Part shown: piece after piece, positions 52,913-64,000 of the stretch
How positions within the stretch are numbered: position 1 is the first letter of the stretch
Layout of the letters: the number at the start of each line of letters is the position of its first letter
Source: Candidatus Enterovibrio escicola
GTDB lineage: Bacteria > Pseudomonadota > Gammaproteobacteria > Enterobacterales > Vibrionaceae
Length of the DNA: 64,000 bases
Assembly (NCBI RefSeq): GCF_002464935.1
Contig: NZ_NBYY01000011.1
Coordinates: 124,001-188,000, forward strand
Reading direction: 5' to 3'
The notes under the pieces: generated by a model
Told to the model about the DNA's origin: nothing
The model's database searches: none
What the model saw: only the letters and a program-made list of their open reading frames with translations
Program-made: the position numbers and the translations under genes

Positions 52913-54295
52913 GTGTCATCTTCGCTTTGGTCGAGGTGCCTTCAGCGCCTTAAAGAGGATCTCTCTGCAACAGAATTTAGTATGTGGGTTCGACCGCTTC
53001 AGGCGGAGTTACATGATAATACCCTTACTCTATTTGCACCAAATCGTTTTGTTCTTTATTGGGTAAGAGATAAATATCTCAATAGTATCAATGTGTTGCT
53101 TAACGAATTTTGTGGCATTAATATGCCAATTTTGCGCTTTGAAGTGGGTAGTAAACCTGTTGTGCGCATAACATCCCAGAGTCAATCAGATGTTAAAACA
53201 GATCCAGTCGTAAAACCGAATTTCAATCGTACTTGGGAACCTGCACCATCACCAGTACAGTCTGACATTAATCACAGATCAAATGTTAACCCTAAGCATA
53301 AGTTTACTAATTTCGTTGAGGGAAAATCTAATCAATTGGCTTTAGCTGCAGCACGTCAGGTTGCAGACAACCCAGGCGCAGCATATAATCCGCTTTTTCT
53401 ATACGGTGGTACAGGCTTAGGTAAAACGCACTTATTGCACGCTATCGGTAATGCTATCACAATCCGTAAATCTGATGCATGTGTCGTCTATATGCATTCC
53501 GAGCGTTTTGTACAAGATATGGTTAAAGCACTACAAAACAATCAAATTGAAGAATTTAAGCGCTACTATCGAAGTGTCGACGCGTTACTTATTGATGACA
53601 TTCAGTTTTTTGCTAATAAAGAGAGATCTCAGGAGGAATTCTTTCACACATTTAACGCACTGCTTGAAGGCAACCAACAAATTATTTTGACGTCGGATCG
53701 CTACCCAAAAGAAATTCATGGGGTAGAGGATCGTCTGAAATCTAGATTTGGCTGGGGACTGACGGTAGCGATTGAACCACCTGAACTTGAAACGCGAGTT
53801 GCTATATTAATGAAGAAGGCGGAAGCGCACAATATTCGTTTGCCGGATGAAGTGGCATTTTTTATCGCAAAACGCTTACGATCAAATGTCCGTGAATTGG
53901 AAGGTGCGCTGAACCGAGTGATCGCGAATGCGAACTTTACTGGACGTGCTATTACTATTGATTTTGTACGCGACGCATTGCGTGATTTGCTTGCGTTGCA
54001 GGAGAAACTTGTCACTATCGACAATATTCAGAAGACGGTAGCGGAGTATTACAAAATTAAAATGTCAGATCTTTTGTCGAAGCGACGGAGTCGATCGGTT
54101 GCGCGTCCTCGTCAGGTGGCAATGGCATTGTCAAAAGAATTAACAAACCATAGCTTGCCGGAAATTGGTGATGCGTTTGGGGGGCGCGACCATACAACTG
54201 TGCTCCATGCGTGCCGCAAAATTGCACAGTTACGTGAAGAAAGTCACGATATTAAAGAAGATTATTCAAATCTAATCCGAACATTGTCGTCATAG
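52913..54295 (+). CDS. dnaA: Chromosomal replication initiator DnaA
   Basis: DnaA opens oriC. The frame begins at a GTG at 52901, but GTG 52913, with GGGGTCGG upstream, gives [20 protein letters not shown], the vibrio-type start, and 460 residues. Domain I is 1-85; a shortened linker follows (about 86-128). The AAA+ domain has Walker A GGTGLGKT at 165-172, Walker [10 protein letters not shown] (Asp228, Asp229) and sensor residues. The box-binding domain IV contains [14 protein letters not shown] and the signature [19 protein letters not shown]. It is followed by dnaN after one base. rpmH, usually just upstream and divergent, is not in the window. Confidence 0.97.
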   Translation: MSSSLWSRCLQRLKEDLSATEFSMWVRPLQAELHDNTLTLFAPNRFVLYWVRDKYLNSINVLLNEFCGINMPILRFEVGSKPVVRITSQSQSDVKTDPVVKPNFNRTWEPAPSPVQSDINHRSNVNPKHKFTNFVEGKSNQLALAAARQVADNPGAAYNPLFLYGGTGLGKTHLLHAIGNAITIRKSDACVVYMHSERFVQDMVKALQNNQIEEFKRYYRSVDALLIDDIQFFANKERSQEEFFHTFNALLEGNQQIILTSDRYPKEIHGVEDRLKSRFGWGLTVAIEPPELETRVAILMKKAEAHNIRLPDEVAFFIAKRLRSNVRELEGALNRVIANANFTGRAITIDFVRDALRDLLALQEKLVTIDNIQKTVAEYYKIKMSDLLSKRRSRSVARPRQVAMALSKELTNHSLPEIGDAFGGRDHTTVLHACRKIAQLREESHDIKEDYSNLIRTLSS

Positions 54296-54296
54296 A

Positions 54297-55397
54297 ATGA
54301 AATTTTCTCTTACTCGAGAGCAATTACTGAAACCTTTGCAACAGGTATCAGGGGCGTTGGGAAAACGCCTCCTTTTGCCTATCCTAGGGAATATTCTTCT
54401 TAAGCTTAAGAAGGGTCAATTATCGATTACTTCTACGGATCTTGAAGTTGAAGTGACTGTGTCTCTGCCATTTCAGGGGGATGCTAAAGAGGGGGCGGTT
54501 ACTGTCCCTTCTCGTAAGTTTCTCGATATTTGTCGTGGTTTACCTGATGGTGCACTGATTCACTTCGCAGTTGAAGGTGAGCGAGCAGTTATTCGCTCTG
54601 GTCGTAGCCATTTCACGCTGTCAACGTTACCTGCGTCAGATTTTCCAAATATTGAAGATTGGGCAAGTGCTGTGGAATTCACCTTGCCACAAAGTGTGTT
54701 GCGCCATTTAATCGAGAGTACTGCATTCTCAATGGCTAATAAGGACGTACGATACTTCCTTAACGGCATGTTACTTGAAATTGACGGATCAAAGCTCCGC
54801 TTTGTTGCGACAGACGGTCACCGTATGGCTGTCAGTATGACTGTTCTAGAGAAAACTCAGAATGTTCAGCAAGTAATTGTACCTCGTAAAGGTATAACAG
54901 AGTTAATTCGTTTATTGGATCAGCATGAATCACCTGTAATCATTCAAATTGGTAGCACGAATATTCGCGCACAGGTTAATCAATTTGTATTCACCTCTAA
55001 GTTGGTGGACGGGCGATTCCCTGATTATCGTCGTGTGTTACCTCAATCATCCAATAAAATTATGGAAGCAAATTGCCTTGAATTACGTCAATCCTTTTCT
55101 CGTGTTGCGATACTCTCAAACGAAAAGTTTCGGGGTGTCCGTTTAAATCTGAGTAACGACCAACTACGTATTTCTACGCATAATCCCGAGCAGGAATCAG
55201 CAGAGGAGTTTGTCAATGTTAATTATCAAGGTGAAGATCTAGAAATTGGCTTTAATGTCAGCTATGTACTGGACGTTCTAAATACACTTAAGTGCGATCA
55301 GGTGCGTTTTTCTATGACTGATGGTACCGCCAGTACTTTAGTTGAAAGTTGTAACAATACAAATACTATGTATGTAGTAATGCCTATCCGTCTATAA
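54297..55397 (+). CDS. dnaN: DNA polymerase III beta subunit (sliding clamp)
   Basis: The clamp ring gives processivity to DNA polymerase III. The 366-residue length equals E. coli DnaN. Conserved segments include MKFSLTREQLLKPLQQVSGA and LPILGNILLKL, then RFVATDGHRMAVS and DGRFPDYRRVLP. The C-terminus YVVMPIRL forms the hydrophobic cleft edge that binds polymerase and repair partners. The ATG lies one base after the dnaA stop (a tight operon). recF should follow but is destroyed. Confidence 0.98.
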   Translation: MKFSLTREQLLKPLQQVSGALGKRLLLPILGNILLKLKKGQLSITSTDLEVEVTVSLPFQGDAKEGAVTVPSRKFLDICRGLPDGALIHFAVEGERAVIRSGRSHFTLSTLPASDFPNIEDWASAVEFTLPQSVLRHLIESTAFSMANKDVRYFLNGMLLEIDGSKLRFVATDGHRMAVSMTVLEKTQNVQQVIVPRKGITELIRLLDQHESPVIIQIGSTNIRAQVNQFVFTSKLVDGRFPDYRRVLPQSSNKIMEANCLELRQSFSRVAILSNEKFRGVRLNLSNDQLRISTHNPEQESAEEFVNVNYQGEDLEIGFNVSYVLDVLNTLKCDQVRFSMTDGTASTLVESCNNTNTMYVVMPIRL

Positions 55398-55875
55398 CAG
55401 GACACTATCCAGATTTTCCGTATATGATTTATGTAATATTGAAGCCTATGACCTTACCTTAGTCATGAGCTTCATCTCGTAGCACACTTCTCGTACACGT
55501 GATCTGATATCAACAAAATAGATTGGTTATTCACGGTCGTATTTCGATGGGTTATCTAGTGTTGCTATTGGATTCACAAAAAAACAATGATGGTTCTAAC
55601 GACGTTAAAAGGCGTCAATAAAAAGATCAAAATCTAATTTAACTGGCTAAAACATTACCGATTTAACTTATTATCCCTAAGGGAGTTAAACTGGTGACTG
55701 GTAGATTTAAGTTTCGTCTGACTTTATCGACTGGGGATATGTTCCATGTGGAACCTCAGTTTATCTAGGTTGTTTTTAAATAAGAAGACTAATAAAACAA
55801 CGAAATACATTGATACAAATCACCAGAAGCTGTAGGAAATTAACTCATTGTGATAAAAAGTTAGTATCTCTAACC

Positions 55876-56218
55876 GACGTAGTTCCCCAAATATCTAAAC
55901 TAATCATAATTTCTACGATCAGATCATCATGGAGTTAAAAAGGAGATGATGATGGAAAAGGGAAAGATCAGCAACTGGAAACAATATAATCAAGCATTAT
56001 TACACCGAGGTTCAGTCACTTTTTAGATAGACGCTGCCTAAAGGTATACAGCAAAGGCGAATGAAAGACCCGTAAACACGATAAAGTGAAGCACCGGCAA
56101 ATGTGAAAGCAATGAACAAGGTTCTAAGACTAGGTATGCCTGTTCGATAGCAGACAAATTAAAACTGTAACAAATTTTGGGATCAGTGCGTTATAGGCCT
56201 GATTTAATCAACAACACC
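55876..56218 (+). mobile_element. IS5-family element i, internal-deletion derivative (343 bp)
   Basis: Left terminus GACGTAGTTCCCCAAATATC and right terminus AATCAACAACACC are both kept. It has the leader ATGGAGTTAAAAAGGAG, the start MMEKGKISNWKQYNQALL, a jump through LKVYSKGE, then the ANVKAMNKVLRLGMPVR tail. Two internal deletions removed about 700 bp. It lies inside recF with loss of recF sequence and no clear 9-bp duplication. Confidence 0.82.
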
Positions 56219-56278
56219 TAGTCACGCGGTTGGGGGAGAAGCACGGATTATACCGAGTTACTAGAGAAGAATTATTTA

Positions 56279-57250
56279 ACCTCAGATCTGCATAAGCGTT
56301 TGCTTATCAAACTGAGTCATCTTGATACTCGGCTTTTTTGGTTGAAATAAATACGCGATGAGTCCCGCCAGAAAGTTGACTATAAAGCTGAGACAACTAC
56401 AGTGCCTAGAATGCTTGATTTAGGATATGTTTTTTAGTTGGTTAAGAACAGTTTTGTTAATAAATCGTTTCCGGACCATCAGACGGTCCCAAAGTTTCAT
56501 CACTTTAGGTTTCATATTTTTTATACCCGTTATCAGTGTCACTCCCTTGTCTGCAAGTTCTCGATCTAATGGACTAGAGATATAACCTTTATCTCCGTAT
56601 AAACACCAAAAAGCTCATCAGTCATTTCCGATATAGGCTTTCTATCATCCACATTATCCGTCATTACTTTAACTGAGATAATGCCACCTTGGTCGTTGAT
56701 AATAAGGTGTAATTTGAAGCCGTAGAATCACCCCGTAATTCCTTTTCTTCGCTTTGAGGTACCTTTAAAAACCTAATGTCTGAAAATGCGGAGGTTGTGA
56801 TAAACTTGTATCTTGGACGAATCAACGAAGGCAATCCCTATCAGCCTTACCTGATGGTGAATGAGGTAAGAGTAAAGCGAAACTAGAACACCTTGCATAA
56901 ATCTGAGCATCCTCGTATAACTAACTCATTCAGGAAATTCATTGGTGAGGTAACGACAAACAAAGTGGATGTAATAAGTTTTGAAGTCTCGATATCCCGA
57001 TTGATGGAAAGCTATCACTATCGTCATCACTTCGCTAACTGAGAAGCGAGAAATCTTGTTTCTTTATTTAATATCGGAAGAAATTAGGTATTTTTTCCAT
57101 GCAGGAAGGAAAGTCTGGCAGAAGTCATCAACATCGACGAAAATAGCGTCTAAGTTATTCATACTTGAGTCCTTCTGCAGTCAATAGTTTATTTTAAACG
57201 ATCAGATCACGACTTTAGCCGTTAGTTTATTTCTTATGCGAAGCTCAGGT
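56279..57250 (-). mobile_element. IS982-family element J inside recF
   Basis: 972 bp with ends ACCTCAGATCTGCATAAG and CTTATGCGAAGCTCAGGT. Direct repeats TATTTA at 56273-56278 and 57251-57256; removing the element and one repeat restores recF in frame. The transposase is on the minus strand (MNNLDAIFVDVDDF start near 57165; FDQLRNIS region near 56440), with shifts and stops. Inactive. Confidence 0.9.
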
Positions 57251-57605
57251 TATTTACGGGATCAACAGCTTGTTTATACTGTCAAAGGGCTAGACAAAGT
57301 AGATTTATTTTTTCGTATTACTAATACAGCAGTAAAAGATGTACTCTATCGTGGACATCTAAAACAGATGATCTGTGCGTTACGTTTAGCACAAGGTTAA
57401 CGAATATACTACGTATAGTAGGTAAGAAATGTATTTACTTGATTGATTTTTTTGTCTGAACGGGAGAGTCCATGCCGGCTGTTTTTAGTGTCGCAGTTAA
57501 AAGCTACAGGTATACAGATATTAGTTAGTGCTATTAGGACGGATTAAATCTCTGAAATGTGCGATCAAAATAGTAAGATGTTTCATGTTAGACACGGTAA
57601 AATAA

Positions 57606-60053
<2,448 letters not shown>

Positions 60054-60205
60054 TCGTCACTGTTCCTAGCTTATTTTGCTTAAAAATCCTAAAAACATGA
60101 GTAATTAAGCAAAAAATTACCTAAAAATATCCGGGCTGTTTTTTTTCAATAAAAAATGTAAATTCGATAGTAAATACCTAATTTAATAATAGAAGGTTCG
60201 GAGAA

Positions 60206-60232
60206 CCAATAATCCATATTATGGGTTATTGG
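60206..60232. repeat. 27-bp near-perfect palindrome after gyrB
   Basis: CCAATAA-T-CCATA-T-TATGG-G-TTATTGG. Only one internal T/G pair breaks symmetry. It lies 153 bases after the gyrB stop; the following CCTGCTTTT is not a clear terminator tail. It could be an operator, a terminator or a transposon end. Confidence 0.6.
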
Positions 60233-60284
60233 CCTGCTTTTATCAACAACGCTGTATAGATAGCATGACAGGGGTAATGGCGTA

Positions 60285-60895
60285 ACACTATACAAGCATC
60301 TTCCCCATAATGGTAAACCCTATAAAATCAAGATAAAAATCGTCGATAAGGTAAAGATGCAGAACCGTGTTGACATTGAAGATTACTAACGAGAAGATAT
60401 CGTCTGGTCATTTTAGAAATTACACTGGCATTAGGCTTGTGTACAAATATTTTCTGCTTTTCGTGGTGGATAAAATCAATAAACTTTTCTGTATCAAAAA
60501 GATGCCAAATAAGCAGGAAGGTACAGTGGTAGAGAGGTTTATTGATATTGTAAATTTAACCTTCCATGACTGAGAAACCCTTACAGCAGACAACGCTACA
60601 GAGTTCGCCAATCATGAAGCGGTTACACAAATCCTGATTTCTATTTTACCAGACTTTATTAATCAAGTGATCGGGAGCCAAATGAACAGATAAATGGTCT
60701 GATAAGGAGATTTTTACCCAAGGTAACTGACTTCAATGATATTAGTAATAAGGGACTTACCAAGATAAAATACATCCCTCAATACACGTGGAAGAGCAAG
60801 TCTTCTGTCTTACTCTACTAACGATATTTTTAGAGTATTTAATGGCAGATTAAGACATAACACCTGCGCATTTCAGATAACGGGGGTGTAATCAA
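60285..60895 (+). mobile_element. IS30-family remnant 3
   Basis: Closely parallels IS30 element 1 (20603-21215): LHKHLPHNGKPYKIKIKI-type residues, KMQNRVDIED, TDFNDISNKGLTKIKY and NTRGRASLL across shifted frames, ending GCATTTCAGATAACGG. Stops and deletions throughout. Confidence 0.7.
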
Positions 60896-60998
60896 TGAGT
60901 GTAGAATCCGAGATTTTAATCCATTTTTTACAGCTAAATTATATATTTTTTCCTACATAAAGATAAAGATTCGTATTATAAGTAATTATGGTATTTAT

Positions 60999-61664
60999 CA
61001 TACTGATAATGACCATTGAGCATCAAATACACCTACAAAACACCCTGCAAATAAGCCAAACAAATAAACCAAAATAGCAATAACCATACCAAATGGTTTA
61101 AAAAAGCCGAGAGCTAAACACAACAATATAAAGATGAAATATGCAGAGTCGATTGACAAGCCACGCTATGGCGCCAATCTGCCCATAAACCATAGATAAC
61201 CCAGTAACGTATACACCATACCAGACATATCACTGAACCTTGACCCATCAAACATATATTGCCAAAAACCAAAAAATAAAAAAGTATAAATAAAAAACCG
61301 TACTAATTTAGCACTACTATAGTGTTTCTCAAGTCAACCCCCAAATACCCACCACCACGATCAGTGTAACCGATCCCGTATTTTGACGCAGAGCATCGAT
61401 AAACCCTATTCGTGGATAATAGAAGTTGGCCGTATGGTTCTCAACCCTATCCCACGATGCAGATAAATATTTTTTGGCAGTCGGATTCTTCAAGAATCTT
61501 TGTAATTCCATTTTAACCTACACTTGATCACAATCCTCGAAGAGCCCTAAAATAAAGCCTCCTTCATCTTCAGGCGTCATTTTTATTTCAATATCATGAG
61601 ATGACATGTAATCGATAAACGCCTGATCAGCACGAGAATTAGAAATCAAGATCAGCTAAATCAT
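60999..61664 (-). pseudogene. glpG: Rhomboid protease GlpG, broken
   Basis: GlpG is an intramembrane serine protease. The minus strand starts ATG at 61664, behind GAGGAGAGCT, but codon three is TAG. It then reads SRADQAFIDYMSSHDIEIKM, another TAG, and ELQRFLKNPTAKKYLSASWD with NFYYPRIGFIDALRQNTGSV (the cytosolic domain and helix one start). The central membrane part, including the loop and oxyanion His-Asn, is deleted. DMSGMVYTLLGYLWFMG retains the nucleophile Ser of GxSG, but the partner histidine of HxxG is replaced (YLFGLFAG). It follows glpE in the usual order. Confidence 0.85.
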
Positions 61665-61845
61665 AGCTCTCCTCGGTTATCTTTTACTGTTTTTAGTTAT
61701 ACTATTCTTAACTTAAAGGTACAGCATAGTTGACTACGTCATATCACCGATGAGCATAGTCCTTTTATGCTCATGGCGTTATTAACTTCTAACCTAGTTG
61801 GAATTCCAGTTACTTTGGATCTATTGTCAATAGACATAATTGGCA

Positions 61846-62193
61846 TTACGAACAGCCAATACTATTGGTACTAGATACCACTGGTAGTTGTTGTCGATGC
61901 CATGCCACAAAGCCTACATCCACATTATGGACAGATTGAAACCCTTGGTTAATAAGATATTGTACAACGCCTTTACTGCTAACACCGTGATAACACATCA
62001 CCAATATTGGCTGTTTATAATCCACCTCTCGTTTAAACTGGACAATGGAGTCATATGTAAGGTGAAAAGCACCAAGTGGATGAGAAAGCTGAAAAGATTT
62101 AGGATCTCTAATATCAACAATTACAGCCTGAAGATCCCTAGATTGAAGCATGTTCCAAGCATTTAAAACTGATATATACGCAAATTGTCCCAT
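61846..62193 (-). CDS. glpE: Thiosulfate sulfurtransferase GlpE (single-domain rhodanese)
   Basis: GlpE moves sulfane sulfur from thiosulfate to cyanide or thiol acceptors such as thioredoxin. The 115-residue protein (E. coli 108) has VDIRDPKSFQLSHPLGAFHL and the active-site loop VMCYHGVSSKG with Cys67. The CH2 end is VDVGFVAWHRQQLP. One loop residue differs from the common CYHGNSS. It is cytosolic and intact, while its partner glpG is dead. Its downstream end overlaps nothing. Confidence 0.93.
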   Translation of the reverse strand: MGQFAYISVLNAWNMLQSRDLQAVIVDIRDPKSFQLSHPLGAFHLTYDSIVQFKREVDYKQPILVMCYHGVSSKGVVQYLINQGFQSVHNVDVGFVAWHRQQLPVVSSTNSIGCS

Positions 62194-62337
62194 TAGTTAT
62201 TCCATTTTTGCTAACAATTCTTATCGTTATTTTATAGAAGGTAACCACCAGAGATGGCCATCAAAGCAACATTGTATCCGCCTCTTCACACAACCCTATC
62301 ATAGAGAGAGATAGCATCTGTATAATTTATAATCACC

Positions 62338-62429
62338 TGTGGAAAAATCTGTGGATTGCGTTGATAAGCCAGAATATTTCATTTGGATCCACAACATATA
62401 GTTGTTGAACATTATAAACAAGTGGATAA
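62338..62429. promoter_or_regulatory. Cluster of DnaA-box-like 9-mers
   Basis: TGTGGAAAA (62338-62346, inverse TTTTCCACA) is a consensus TTWTNCACA box. AGTGGATAA (62421-62429, inverse TTATCCACT) has one mismatch. TGTGGATTG (62350-62358) and GGATCCACA (62385-62393) have about two. The density within 92 bases of an AT-rich stretch is above what one expects by chance, but whether this is the chromosomal origin, a DnaA-titration site or coincidence cannot be decided here. Confidence 0.4.
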
Positions 62430-62443
62430 CTGATCTAACATTA

Positions 62444-63417
62444 ACCTTAGATCTGCATAAGCGCTTGCTTATCAAGCATAGTCATCTTGATACTTGGCTT
62501 CTTTGGTTGAAATGAAGACGCGATGAGCCCCTCCAGCAAGTTAACCATAAAACTGACACAACTACGGTGCCAAGAATGCTCGTTTGAGATATGTTTTTTA
62601 GTTGGTTAAAAACGGTTTCAATAATAAATAGTTGTCGGCACATCAGGCGATCCAAAAATTTCATCACTTTGAGTTTAATATTCTTTTTTATACCAGTTAT
62701 AAGCATCACTCCCTTGTTTGCTAATTATCCCTTCAATAGACCAGAGATATAACCTTTATTTCCGTATAAACACCTAAAAAGCTTGTTAGCCATTTCCGAC
62801 ACAGGCTTTCTATCATCCACATTATCTGTCGTTACTTTGTCTGAGATAATGCCACTTTGGTTGTTGATAATAAGGTGTAATTTGAAGCCGTAGAACCACC
62901 CTATCATCCCTTTTCCTCGCTTTGAGGTACCTTTAGAAAACTGATGTCTAAGAATGCGTAGGTTATGACAAACCTGTAGCTTGGACGAATCAACGAAAGC
63001 AATCCCTGTCGGCCTTGCCTGATGGAGTGTGAGGTAAGAGAAAAGTGGAACCAAAACACTTTGCATGCGTTTGAACATTCGCCTGTAGCTGACTAATTCA
63101 GAAAATTCGTTGGTGAGGTAGCGGCAAACAAAGTAGATGTAATAGGTGTTGAAGTCTCTATACCTCGATTGATGGAAAGCTATCACTATCGTCATTACTT
63201 CGCTAAATAAGAGACGAGAAGGCTTATTTCTTTATTTGATACTAGAAGAAATAAGGTATTTTTCCATGAGGGAAGAAAAGTCTGGCAGAAGTAGTCGACA
63301 TCGACGAAGACAGAATCTAGGTTTTTCATACTCAAGTCCTTATGCCGTCAATAGTTTTTCTTTAACTATCAGATCGAGACTTGAGCATTTAGTTCATTTC
63401 TTATGCACATTTCAGGT
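62444..63417 (-). mobile_element. IS982-family element K, best preserved copy
   Basis: 974 bp with ends ACCTTAGATCTGCATAAG and CTTATGCACATTTCAGGT. The minus-strand frame 62725-63195 covers 156 codons (VIAFHQSRYRDFNTYYIYFV, IAFVDSSKLQVCHNLRILRH, GWFYGFKLHLIINNQSG, VDDRKPVSEMANKLF) and 62482-62709 covers the rest (LFIIETVFNQLKNISQ). The N-terminal part, the junction between the two frames and the catalytic region carry shifts or stops. The flanks do not match. Confidence 0.88.
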
Positions 63418-63474
63418 TAAGATTAGTTATCTTAAGGGATTAATAGGCACAAGACAATTGGCATTCGCCCATTT

Positions 63475-64000
63475 TTACAATCTTCGGGAGTAGTAATCAA
63501 AGTACACGCCCATAGCGTCTCTCAGTTTATACATGGCATTTTTTTCTAACTGACGAATACGTTCTGCGGATACTTGATAATAATCGGCTAGCTCTTGCAA
63601 AGTTCTTTTATTATCATCCAACCACCGTGAACGAACAATATGCTGGCTACGTTCATCCAACCCAGACATGGCTTGTTCCAGTCGCTGGTTCGCATAATTT
63701 TCCCAGTCTTCCAACTCTATATTTATCGCAACATCTGAACTTTTATCTTCCAAATAATAGACTGGAGCCACAGAGCCTTCGCGTTCGTCTTCATCCGTAC
63801 CCACATCAAATCCTGCATCTTGTGCTGCTAAACGAGATTCCATCTCTCGTACTTCCTCGGGGTCAACACCTAAATGCTCTGCAACCATGTTAACTTCTTC
63901 TGAATTGAACCAACCAAGGCGTTTTTTCGCTTTGCGTAAATTAAAAAACAATTTACGTTGCGCTTTAGTGGTCGCTACTTTCACAATACGCCAGTTACGC
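63475..64000 (-). CDS. rpoH: RNA polymerase sigma-32 factor RpoH, C-terminal part (partial at window edge)
   Basis: RpoH directs transcription of heat-shock genes. The minus-strand frame is open to the right edge and reads [20 protein letters not shown] then [20 protein letters not shown], the RpoH box region (the sigma-32 signature between regions 2 and 3). [15 protein letters not shown] follows, then region 4 with [20 protein letters not shown] and the helix-turn-helix [27 protein letters not shown]. The tail [10 protein letters not shown] is longer than in E. coli. About 110 N-terminal residues lie beyond the window. Confidence 0.95.
   Translation of the reverse strand, partial: RNWRIVKVATTKAQRKLFFNLRKAKKRLGWFNSEEVNMVAEHLGVDPEEVREMESRLAAQDAGFDVGTDEDEREGSVAPVYYLEDKSSDVAINIELEDWENYANQRLEQAMSGLDERSQHIVRSRWLDDNKRTLQELADYYQVSAERIRQLEKNAMYKLRDAMGVYFDYYSRRL

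Overview
The window looks like a piece of the chromosome of a gammaproteobacterium, most probably Vibrionaceae. The core proteins (DnaA, GyrB, Rho, SpoT, OmpR/EnvZ, RpoH, BioH, NfuA) read like Vibrio or Photobacterium sequences. The genome appears to be undergoing reduction. It is AT-rich, intact housekeeping genes sit as islands, and by hand estimate about one third of the window is decayed insertion-sequence (IS) DNA. Transposon-swollen symbionts such as the anglerfish light-organ bacteria (Candidatus Enterovibrio) would fit. That host assignment is inference, not something the sequence proves.

Layout. 0-6 kb: the end of yicC, nfuA(-) and bioH(+), with an IS5[IS982] nest where comF/gntX usually lies. 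6-10.8 kb: an IS graveyard (IS5, IS982, IS30, IS1, IS91, a MITE-like repeat). 10.9-12.9 kb: ompR and envZ, both broken. 13-14.4 kb: a GntR-type regulator relic and IS debris. 14.8-17.9 kb: intact gmk-rpoZ-spoT(-), lacking the usual trmH-recG tail. 18-21.2 kb: IS30[IS5[IS982]] nest. 21.4-29.2 kb: a complete aa3-type cytochrome c oxidase operon coxBA-ctaG-coxC-surf1-(SCO-like)-ctaA-ctaB(-). 29.5-31.8 kb: IS256, IS91 and IS982 remnants around a relic of a P2-like phage terminase. 32-34 kb: ubiC-ubiA(-) divergent from a FliL-like gene. 34.5-36.9 kb: IS5[IS982]. 36.9-39.9 kb: glyQ-glyS(-). 40.7-46.3 kb: gor(-) and prlC(+) with IS debris between. 46.6-48.3 kb: ISAs1, IS5, IS982. 48.6-52 kb: rhlB(-) divergent from trxA and rho. 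52.9-60 kb: dnaA-dnaN-[recF ruined]-gyrB. 60.3-63.4 kb: IS30 remnant, broken glpG, intact glpE, a DnaA-box-like cluster, IS982. 63.5 kb to the edge: 3' part of rpoH.

How it fits together. Kept functions are replication (dnaA, dnaN, gyrB), transcription control (rho, rpoZ, rpoH, spoT), RNA turnover (rhlB), glycine charging (glyQS), redox balance (trxA, gor), Fe-S, biotin and ubiquinone supply (nfuA, bioH, ubiCA) and aerobic respiration (cox operon). Lost or broken functions are osmosensing (ompR/envZ), RecF-pathway repair, rhomboid proteolysis (glpG) and, by absence from their usual positions, comF, tex, greB, trmH and recG. Gene losses coincide with IS clusters.

The most informative signals lie in the IS debris. 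recF can be rebuilt from three fragments around two insertions, one with a clean 6-bp duplication. IS982 copies share a TA-NN-TA target pattern and re-enter the same TAATTA inside IS5 copies in both relative orientations. There are also deletion derivatives of IS982 and IS5 that kept both ends, and a 123-bp palindrome made from two IS5 left ends. No IS copy in the window has an intact transposase.
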